DNA of 26,637 nucleotides from Prasinococcaceae sp. CCMP 1430. Lineage: Eukaryota > Prasinodermophyta > Palmophyllophyceae > Prasinococcales > Prasinococcaceae. The notes below the pieces were generated by a model. It saw only the letters and a program-made list of their open reading frames with translations, was not told the origin of the DNA and ran no database searches. The translations under genes and the position numbers were made by a program. Shown piece by piece: positions 14,616 through 21,584 of this stretch. The stretch is taken from contig RQSC01000978.1 in the NCBI GenBank assembly GCA_013416795.1, forward strand, positions 7,140-33,776, written 5' to 3'. Within the stretch, counting starts at the first letter, position 1; each line of letters starts with the position of its first letter.

Positions 14616-16475
14616 GCGTCAGCGTCGCCTGCCGAGGCCGCCGCGGTGGTGGACGCGCTCGCGACCGCGGCCGCGCCGCGGCTGGTCGCGCTCGAAGACA
14701 CGGAGCTTGCGGCAGCGGCGGCGCAGCTCGCGGGAAGCAATGCCCGCAGCGTCGCAGCGGCAGAGGTGGTCGGGCGCGAGCTTGAGACGCGCGCGCAGCG
14801 GCTCGCGGCAGGGCCGCTGGCGGACCTCGCCTGCGCTGCTGCGGCGCTCAGCACGCGCTCCGGACGCGACGCGCGCAGTGCACTGGCCGCCGCAGCCGAT
14901 GCGGCGCCTGCGGCGCTCGCGCGTGCTACAGATGCGCACGCCGCCGCGAATTTGGCCCTGAGACTCGCAGAGGCGGGAGCACTCGACGCGCGCGCGCTCG
15001 AGGGGGCGTACAGAGTGGCGACGGGGGCGCTGAGCGCGGCGACGCTCGCCGAGCTCCCGGGTCTGTCTGCGCGGCTGGCGCGCGCCGCCGCCGCAGTATG
15101 TGGCGGCGAGCGCGCGCATAACACCTCGGCTGTCGCTCTCGCTTTCGATCGAGCGCTCGCGAACGAAGTTGAGGCGCGGTCGGGCGGGGCGGAGCTGGAC
15201 GAGCTGCTCGCGTTCGCCTCACGCGCACAGGCGGCCGGCGCGCAGGGCGACCCGCTCGTCGCCGCCGCGGGCCGCGGCTGCAGTGCTGGCGTAGGTGGCG
15301 GAGGCGCGCTCCCGGGTGCCGATGCAAAGTCCGCCAAGCAGCTCGCACGTGCGGCCAGGGATCTGCGCGCGGCCGGCTTCCCCGCGGCGATGCTTCGGCC
15401 TCTGGCGGCGACGGCCATGGCGAAAGTGCCCGATATCGACAACTTCACGCAGGCGGGTGAGGCAGCGTTCCAGTTTGCGGCGGCGGGTGTTGGAGACTTC
15501 GCGCTGTTCGCCGCGCTCCAGGAGGCCGCTGCGGCGGCGATGGAAACGGCGCCGCGGCGAGCCTTGCGACCGAAGACTGTGGCACACTGCGCCTCGCTCA
15601 TGGCGGCTGCCGGCTGCGCACCCAACGCGCGCTATCAGGAAGCGCTGCTCGACGCCGCGCGGTCCGCGCTCGCGCGGGGTGGGGCCTCTGCCAGCGACGC
15701 CGAGGTGCTCGCGGCTGTCGTCGATGGAGAGGGCCGCTTAAGCGCGTTCCATCCCTCTGCGCTCGTTCTACTGTGGCGATGGCAGAAGCTGCTGCCCAAG
15801 CCAGACACGGCGGAGGCGAGCGCGCCGCGGGCAGCAGCCGCTGTCGACTTCGCGGACTCGTCCCTGCCGCTCTGCGTCGATCTCGGATGTGGCCTGGGGT
15901 CGTTCGTTCTGGGCGGCGCCGCGGCTGACGATGACGGCGCCCGCAACTGGCTAGGCATTGACGCGAGCGCGGTTGCCATCGACCGCGCGCGCGGCGCGGC
16001 GGCGCGCATGGGCCTCGCGCCGCGTGCTCGATTCGCGGTGGGCGACGCCGCCGACACGCTCGCCGCCGTGGCGTCCGACTATCCGGGCGAGGTGTCGCTG
16101 TGCTGCATTCACTTTCCGACACCCTTTCGCACCGCGGAGGACAATCGCGGCGGCGAGGCCTCACTCGACACGCAGGTGCACGGTGGCGGAGCGTTCATGG
16201 TCCAGCCCGCGCTCGCAGAGGAAGTCGTAGCGGCGCTGGCGCCTGGCGGCGGTGTGGCGCTCAAGAGCAACTCGCGGGACGTCCTCGAGGCCATGCGCGA
16301 CGAGGTCCTCGCCGCCGCCACACGTCGAGGCGAGCGCCTCGTGTCCGAGAGCTGGCCCGCGGTGCCCCCCCTCGCTGGCGATCGCCTCGCCGAGACCGAC
16401 GCTGCGAGCGCCGCCGCTGGTCGCGACGTGCACCGCGCCTACCTCGCCAAAGCGTCGCGGCTGGGGCTGCATTAG
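14616..16475 (+). CDS. Helical-repeat protein fused to TrmB-like tRNA (guanine-N7) methyltransferase, 5' partial
   Basis: The frame is open from the gap and gives 619 visible residues. The first ~400 are Ala-rich helical units of roughly 35-40 residues (for example AAFQFAAAGVGDFALFAALQ and HCASLMAAAGCAPNARYQEA), resembling alpha-solenoid repeats of organellar RNA-binding proteins. From about 420 comes a Rossmann methyltransferase: SAM-binding VDLGCGLGSF, acidic strand NWLGIDASAVAIDRAR, then DYPGEVSLCCIHFPTPFR. That last block matches the plant chloroplast TrmB type (SYPGDL....I..PNP) and replaces the bacterial FPDPW. A C-terminal LKSNSRDVLEAMRDEV...HRAYLAKASR also fits. TrmB enzymes methylate G46 of tRNA; organellar location is inferred. 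FPTP in place of FPDP and absence of the basic KKRHHKRR element make the substrate uncertain. Ends in TAG. Confidence 0.7.
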   Translation, partial: ASASPAEAAAVVDALATAAAPRLVALEDTELAAAAAQLAGSNARSVAAAEVVGRELETRAQRLAAGPLADLACAAAALSTRSGRDARSALAAAADAAPAALARATDAHAAANLALRLAEAGALDARALEGAYRVATGALSAATLAELPGLSARLARAAAAVCGGERAHNTSAVALAFDRALANEVEARSGGAELDELLAFASRAQAAGAQGDPLVAAAGRGCSAGVGGGGALPGADAKSAKQLARAARDLRAAGFPAAMLRPLAATAMAKVPDIDNFTQAGEAAFQFAAAGVGDFALFAALQEAAAAAMETAPRRALRPKTVAHCASLMAAAGCAPNARYQEALLDAARSALARGGASASDAEVLAAVVDGEGRLSAFHPSALVLLWRWQKLLPKPDTAEASAPRAAAAVDFADSSLPLCVDLGCGLGSFVLGGAAADDDGARNWLGIDASAVAIDRARGAAARMGLAPRARFAVGDAADTLAAVASDYPGEVSLCCIHFPTPFRTAEDNRGGEASLDTQVHGGGAFMVQPALAEEVVAALAPGGGVALKSNSRDVLEAMRDEVLAAATRRGERLVSESWPAVPPLAGDRLAETDAASAAAGRDVHRAYLAKASRLGLH

Positions 16476-16550
16476 CGTGGCCTCCTAGGCGTAAACATGT
16501 CCTGCCCCTGCCGTCGTCATGGTTGCGAATTTCGGTGTATGTGTGATTTA

Positions 16551-16616
16551 ATATTATTCCGTACTTTAATCACAATTATTACAATTGATTGCATCGAAAA
16601 TGACGGAATATTATTT
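16551..16616. repeat. Imperfect inverted repeat in AT-rich island
   Basis: Arms 16551-16563 (AATATTATTCCGT) and 16604-16616 are complementary at 12 of 13 positions, around a 40-base AT-rich spacer. It lies 75-140 bases after the methyltransferase stop. It could form a 3' UTR hairpin or be the remnant of a very small inverted-repeat element. Confidence 0.6.
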
Positions 16617-17061
16617 GTGCCGCGCGACCGTCGCGCGACGCTCCCTGAAAAAGAGGCGCTGCTGCAGCAGGGGACAGGGGGTCTCGTCGAGGGGTGGGGA
16701 ATGCAGGGAGGGGGGTTGGGGAGGGAGCAGCCGGGAGCACGCGGGCTGGCTGGAGCGCCACACAGTGCGCTCGTCGCATGGGCTCGTCTCTCGGTGCGCG
16801 CCAGCGAGCGCGGGTGCCGCGGAGCTTGGCGCCGCGAGCGCCTGCGTGCGCGCGCGGCAGAAAGGGAAAGTGCGCGACGCGTGCTGAGGGAGGGAGGGCA
16901 CGTGTGTTGGGTGAAAGGCGCAAAGCGGCCTACGCAGCTCGCTGGGGTGGCCCTTTGTGGCGTGCGGTAGCGGAGAGGAGGGGGAGAGCCTAGGACAGAG
17001 CGAGAGGAGGGGTCGGCTGGCAGCTGCCGCAACTCAGGTGTTGCTCACCTTTCGCAGGTGG

Positions 17062-17079
17062 GACACACACACACACCGT

Positions 17080-17104
<25 letters not shown>
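17062..17104 (+). repeat. Adjacent (AC)n and (GA)n microsatellites
   Basis: Alternating AC from 17062 to 17077 is followed by alternating GA from 17080 to 17104, then more imperfect GA/GGGA purine sequence to about 17150. The kinase-like gene starts at 17176. (GA)n upstream of start codons can act as a GAGA-type promoter element in plants and animals; here that is only a possibility. Confidence 0.85.
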
Positions 17105-17110
<6 letters not shown>

Positions 17111-17175
17111 AGGAAGGGAGAGAGACAGAAACAGACAGAAAGAGTGAGACCGCTCGCACGCGCGAGGTGGCGATC

Positions 17176-18639
17176 ATGGGCTCAGGCGGAGACAGCTTAC
17201 GGGAAGCCGGGTCATCTGACCGCGTGTTCGCGCTCCCGGGCGCTCTGTGGGCCGTCCTGCGCAATGGCGTGCGTGGCGGCGCCTTGCGCGAGCACGACGT
17301 GCTGGCTCACAAGGCCAAGGGCCAAGACGGCGCACCGCCCGCGCTGAAGCGCGCAGTGTCCACGGTGGTATCGGTGAATTTGGCGGAGGGCCAAGAGAGC
17401 GACGAACGCGCAGCGGATCTGACCAGGCGCCTCTCTCGTGCGCTGAGTCGCGCGCCTTCGGTCGCCCCGGAAGTCCCACGCCTGATGGCAGACGTGACAG
17501 CCGCCTTCATCGAGGGCGCGCTGCGTGAGAGCGGGGCGCTGCCGGTGGGTGTGTCCGTCAAGGAGATCGACATACAGCCCATGGCCCTCAACGGTTTCCT
17601 TTCGGACGTCGGCCGCGCGTACATCACCTACGAGTGCAGCGAAGACTGCGACGCCGGTGAGACGCGGACGCCTCCCAGCGTCATCGTCAAGCTGTGCACG
17701 GCGTCCGAGGAGGTGCTCGAGGCCGCCAAGGCCAACAGTCTGTATCGCATGGAGGCGGAGTTCTTCCTCAAGTTTGCAGAGACCTGTGCTGTTGGAGCAC
17801 CGCACTGCTTCTGCGCGCTGGAGGATGATAGAGGAGGGCACGGTGCTCTGGTTTTGGAGGACCTCGAGTTGCGCCCCACGCTGTATTGTGTCTCGCAGGT
17901 GAAGGGCATCGGCCGCCGCGAGGCCGTGTGCATGGCCGAGGCCATGGGGGCATTGCATGCCCAGCACTGGAGCCCAGAGGGCCGCGCTGGGATGCCCGAG
18001 TGGCTGAGCCATGTGTGCGACATCAGCATCCGCGATCCGGACAACAAGAAGTGCGCGCCGATCTACCTCCAAAGCAAGTTTGTCGACCCTGCCAGCTGCG
18101 AGGCGCGCGGCGTGGGAGGCGAGACGCTCGCCGCCGCCCGCCGCGTGATGGAGCGCGGCGCCGAGCTCAAGGCCGCGCTGTCGGGGCCCGGCCCGTGCAC
18201 GTTGCTGCACAACGACGCCCGCTGCGACAACGTGTTTTGGGGCGATGAAGGAGGCGTGCCAGGCGGCGTCGTGTTCCTGGACTGGCAGCTCTTGGGGTGT
18301 GGGCCCGGCCCCATCGACCTCGCGTGGGCGACGACCAACTCCATCACGGATGCGCCGCCCAGCGAGGCGCGCGACAGGGTCTATGTGATCAAGTACTGGG
18401 AGAGCTTGACGTCGCGTGGTGTGGACAAGAGGAGCTATCCCTTCGAGGCCTGCTGGCGGGACTACCTCCTCGGAGTCGCATGGTCCTATGCGTTCCTGAC
18501 GCACCTCGCCGCCCTTGGCAACGCCGAGGAGATGCTCGAGAATGAGCTCTGCCGCAAAATTCATGACCGCTGCATGACAGCCGTCGCTGCGCTCGGCGTC
18601 CACGAAATTGCCTACGAGCGCATCGTCGGATCGACGTAG
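17176..18639 (+). CDS. Ecdysteroid-kinase-like (CHK/EcKinase) small-molecule phosphotransferase
   Basis: A 487-residue protein from the ATG at 17176 (ATCATGG context). It has the fold signature of the aminoglycoside-phosphotransferase/choline-kinase superfamily: VIVKL with the ATP-binding Lys near residue 172, ALVLEDL as the hinge segment, catalytic loop LLHNDARCDNVFW with HND..CDN near 345, and the metal-binding VVFLDWQLLGCGPGPIDLAW near 369. The DWQ...GP..DLAW wording is typical of the EcKinase/CHK group, known from insects, nematodes, fungi and many protists. It probably phosphorylates a small alcohol or sterol-like substrate, but the substrate cannot be predicted. The N-terminal ~110 residues are poorly conserved-looking. 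All catalytic residues are present. It converges on the sulfotransferase gene, 150 bases apart. Confidence 0.85.
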   Translation: MGSGGDSLREAGSSDRVFALPGALWAVLRNGVRGGALREHDVLAHKAKGQDGAPPALKRAVSTVVSVNLAEGQESDERAADLTRRLSRALSRAPSVAPEVPRLMADVTAAFIEGALRESGALPVGVSVKEIDIQPMALNGFLSDVGRAYITYECSEDCDAGETRTPPSVIVKLCTASEEVLEAAKANSLYRMEAEFFLKFAETCAVGAPHCFCALEDDRGGHGALVLEDLELRPTLYCVSQVKGIGRREAVCMAEAMGALHAQHWSPEGRAGMPEWLSHVCDISIRDPDNKKCAPIYLQSKFVDPASCEARGVGGETLAAARRVMERGAELKAALSGPGPCTLLHNDARCDNVFWGDEGGVPGGVVFLDWQLLGCGPGPIDLAWATTNSITDAPPSEARDRVYVIKYWESLTSRGVDKRSYPFEACWRDYLLGVAWSYAFLTHLAALGNAEEMLENELCRKIHDRCMTAVAALGVHEIAYERIVGST

Positions 18640-18740
18640 CGCCCCCTTCAAGAGTCGCTGCATCACGCCCCGTGCGCGATCATCGACACGCGACACCAGT
18701 GCGCAGTAATACTTCGCTAGTCCTACAGTACAACATCAGA

Positions 18741-18776
18741 TTGCAACACTACTGTAAAACAGTTGTGTTGGTGCAA
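18741..18776. terminator. Strong hairpin between convergent kinase and sulfotransferase genes
   Basis: Arms 18744-18754 (CAACACTACTG) and 18760-18770 (CAGTTGTGTTG) pair at 10 of 11 positions around a TAAAA loop. The outer TTG/CAA can extend the stem past a 3-base bulge. A TGTAA sits at the top of the stem on the plus strand (18753-18757). It lies in the 150-base gap between two convergent stop codons and would be in the 3' UTR of either transcript. Confidence 0.5.
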
Positions 18777-18789
18777 ATCAATGGACTGT

Positions 18790-21009
18790 CTATCCAACGC
18801 GAGCAGACACGGTCGCTAGCGCGTGAAAGACGAGCTGGTGCATGCGGGTGCGCTCGCAAATTCTGTCCATCGTGCCAGGCCCCTCGTTGGCGGTGTGGTT
18901 CGTGTCAGCTTGTGGCGGGGCTGCGTGCGCAGCGCCGTCGCCGTGACGGAGGAAGTTTTCGAGTTCCTGCTGCGCCGAGGCAGTGCCGCGCGCGACGTTG
19001 TGCGCGCCGCCCCTGAGCCCGCTGCTCACACCCCACTCACGGGCGAGCGCACTCAGATACGCGGCTGAGCGCTCGTCCCACCCACCGTGCGATGATGCAC
19101 CCAGCGCGTCAGCGTCCTCGTCGCTGGCGCCCGAGAGCAGCACGAGAAACGTGTCAACAGTCTCCAGCAGGGACCACAGCGTGGCCATTGCGTCTGCACG
19201 GGTCACCGGTGTCGCTGCGAGCTTTGTAGACACGTGACCCCAACGCCAGAATTCGCCATCCGGGTACCCAGGAGCGCTCGTAGACAAGTCGGAGGCGCAC
19301 AGCAGAGGCGGCCCCCAACCGTGCCCTTCTCGAGAGTCAGAATTCCAATCCTCCTCATGGAGCTGCTTGCCGCCGTGCAGCACGAACTCTGAGTCCACGC
19401 ACGTGTTGAGCACGCTCTGCGGAAAGCTCGCGCTGCCAAAGTAGCGAAGTGCGAGCTCATCGCCGAAGTGTGGTTCGTGCTCGAGGAAGGCCCTCAGCAA
19501 GCCAAGCGAAGCTGTCCGCATGTGCGTCGAGTTCATTGGGAGCGGCCCAGGTTGGTCGTCGTCAGTGGTAGCACTACTCTTGGCATCAGACAGTCGCCTG
19601 CGGCCGCTGGTGCTTGGGAGCCGACCTGAGCTCGGCGCCCGCTGGCTGAGGTTTGGCGAGGAGACGTCGGCGACGACGGCCACGGCATCTCCAGCTGCCC
19701 CAGAAGGCACTCGAGCTATCATCGGTGCAAGCGACGCATTGGCGCGCACTAAGTCTGCGACAGCCAGCTCGGCCGCGGAGTGCGGTCCCTGGCCGCTCAT
19801 GAGCGAGGATTGGCCCCCGCAGCACACTGCGTGCTCCACCTGTGAAACGTAGTGCGATATGCTTTCACGGACATTGGCCACGACCTCGAAGGAGCAGCCC
19901 CATCTCTCATACTTCGCCCGAACGCGCTCCACGGTCACGGCCATTGCCTGCAGTGGCGCCGCGCCGACGTGGAAGCGCAAAACTCGCGTCTCTGTGCGCT
20001 CGCCCGGGGCGAGGGCGGTTGCCTCGGACATGCGGCGCAGCTCGGCGGCGGGCATGGCATTCTGCAGGGCATAGCCACCAGATTGTCCGCTGCGGTGCAG
20101 GGCGTCGAGCGGGAGCACGCTGCGCAAGGTCTCGCTTTCCCAAGGCGAGTACGACACGATGGCGCCGCGATTTGCCGCCCTGCCAATCAAACCGGCGACA
20201 GAAGTGCCGCCGGCTTTGGGCGCGTGGAAGAAGATAATTTTGCGGCACTGAGAGTGCACAGACGACGCGCCCTTACCCTGGGCGGCCAATGCCGCCCCCC
20301 GCGCCTCCCGGGTGGCCACCGCCCGAGCAGCGACTCTTGAGAACAGCTCGACACGACCTTTGTCGGGGCTGTTCGTGTCGATGCAGTGGCGCAAATACGG
20401 TTGCGAGCTCGCACCGGGATAGGCACTCAAAGCCTCGAGCGTTGGCGCGGCGGTCTTGCCTACGGCTTTGTCGTTGCTCCTGTTGGTGTCTTTGTCTTGC
20501 CCGCGCGTGTCAATGTCATCAGTCGACGAGGTCGACGCATTGTTGAGCTGCTCAGCAATCCGAGGCTGCGACTCTGCTGTTTCGGCGCCCAACAGCCAGT
20601 CCCTCGCGCGTTCCTCGGCACTCAGAGCGCCGTCGGCACGGATGATGCGCGTAGCCAAGCTGCGCTCCTCAGCAGAGCCTCTTCGCCCCCCCTGAGGCGG
20701 GAGCGCTGCCGGCTGCCCCGCTGCCAGTGCTGTTGTGGCCTGCCTCGCCCGTTGCACCGCGCCGTAGCTCGCCGCCCCCACGAGCGCGAGCACCACCGCC
20801 GCCACACCCGCGAGCGCGCTGCCCGGCCGCACGCGCAGCAGCACCATCGCCGCCGCAGCTCGCGGCCACCCCCGGCCGCAGCCACCCCCTTTCCCCCCCC
20901 CCTTGGCGAACGCGCTGGCGAGGACTGCCGCCCGCCCGCGCGCGCGCTCTGGCGCGCCCGGCATCAAGTCCCGAGCGCGCGCGCGGGTCGTTTTCGAACG
21001 CTCCGCCAT
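18790..21009 (-). CDS. Type II membrane sulfotransferase, Golgi type
   Basis: A 739-residue protein from ATG 21009; an alternative start at 20847 would remove 54 residues. A single hydrophobic anchor (LAGVAAVVLALVGAASYGAV, about residues 65-84) after a basic N-terminus, followed by a polar stem, gives type II topology typical of Golgi enzymes. The 5' PAPS-binding signature KIIFFHAPKAGGTSV near residue 260 is the FFH.PK..GTS form of carbohydrate sulfotransferases. A VRESISHYVSQVEHA segment later in the protein is a plausible 3'-phosphate-binding motif (R....S). It should transfer sulfate from PAPS to a glycan, glycolipid or protein; the acceptor is not predictable. Ser-rich low-complexity insertions in the catalytic half make it longer than usual. 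No intron is needed. It diverges from the CLC gene. Confidence 0.75.
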   Translation of the reverse strand: MAERSKTTRARARDLMPGAPERARGRAAVLASAFAKGGGKGGGCGRGWPRAAAAMVLLRVRPGSALAGVAAVVLALVGAASYGAVQRARQATTALAAGQPAALPPQGGRRGSAEERSLATRIIRADGALSAEERARDWLLGAETAESQPRIAEQLNNASTSSTDDIDTRGQDKDTNRSNDKAVGKTAAPTLEALSAYPGASSQPYLRHCIDTNSPDKGRVELFSRVAARAVATREARGAALAAQGKGASSVHSQCRKIIFFHAPKAGGTSVAGLIGRAANRGAIVSYSPWESETLRSVLPLDALHRSGQSGGYALQNAMPAAELRRMSEATALAPGERTETRVLRFHVGAAPLQAMAVTVERVRAKYERWGCSFEVVANVRESISHYVSQVEHAVCCGGQSSLMSGQGPHSAAELAVADLVRANASLAPMIARVPSGAAGDAVAVVADVSSPNLSQRAPSSGRLPSTSGRRRLSDAKSSATTDDDQPGPLPMNSTHMRTASLGLLRAFLEHEPHFGDELALRYFGSASFPQSVLNTCVDSEFVLHGGKQLHEEDWNSDSREGHGWGPPLLCASDLSTSAPGYPDGEFWRWGHVSTKLAATPVTRADAMATLWSLLETVDTFLVLLSGASDEDADALGASSHGGWDERSAAYLSALAREWGVSSGLRGGAHNVARGTASAQQELENFLRHGDGAAHAAPPQADTNHTANEGPGTMDRICERTRMHQLVFHALATVSARVG

Positions 21010-21584
21010 CAAAACGAATCCGTCCAGAGGGGAATCCCCGAGGTACACTCTCCCGTGGGTACCCCAAGTCACATCACTGGTACAGTATCAATGCACAGAA
21101 TGGCAGACTGCATTTTCGCAGCTTTTTTTTTTGACGTGGAAAGCGTCGGGTTGTACTGGCATCACTTTGCATTACTTTTTCGCGCGCGTGGAGAGAAACG
21201 CGCGCAGCTGAAATCTGAATCGCCTCCCGTCCAAGCTCATTCGGCACTCGAAGCATCCCGAAGCTGCGTTTTGTACGTGATTTTTGTCCTTGTTGCGGAT
21301 GCCTTTTTGGGCGTGTTTTTTTTGGCCCGGGTCGCCTTCGCCAGCGCCCTGTCAGCCAGCCGGCGTGCCGGCGGCGCGCGGAGGCGCCACTGCGCCGCAG
21401 CGCGACGAGCGCACCCATCGACTCCGCTCCGCCACGCCCCACGTCACTCAACCTGCCGGGCGCGAGCCTCGGCGGGCAGGGGGCGCGCGCACGCGGGGGA
21501 CGTCCTTGACGTGCCCGAATGGGGCGCGCCCGCCAGCAGCGGCGGCGGCGGCTTGTTGTCTCGCGGGTTATTTTTGTGCCGGTG
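21010..21584. promoter_or_regulatory. Divergent promoter region between sulfotransferase and CLC genes
   Basis: These 575 bases separate two divergent start codons. Three copies of TGACGTG occur: 21132-21138 (+), 21440-21446 (-) and 21507-21513 (+). The first two share the octamer TGACGTGG in opposite orientation. TGACGT is the core recognised by bZIP factors of the TGA/CREB type. A T-run lies at 21123-21132 and another at about 21317-21325. No gene was seen. Confidence 0.5.

Larger units (their letters stand above)
16476..17175. promoter_or_regulatory. Intergenic region between methyltransferase and kinase-like genes
   Basis: These 700 bases hold no convincing gene. An AT-rich island at about 16540-16620 carries an imperfect inverted repeat. 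A G-rich stretch from 16671 to 16730 has several runs of three or more G. An (AC)n tract at 17062-17077 is followed within three bases by a (GA)n tract at 17080-17104, about 70-110 bases upstream of the kinase ATG, in its likely 5' leader or core promoter. Confidence 0.45.

Noticed and set aside
14084-15625. Frame running through the assembly gap on the minus strand
   Set aside because: It exists only because N codons are not stops. The right side is antisense to the methyltransferase fusion and the left side is out of frame with the LRR exons.
17212-18696. 494-codon minus-strand frame antisense to the kinase-like gene
   Set aside because: Long antisense frames are common at this GC content. 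The plus strand holds all kinase motifs in order, while the antisense has none.
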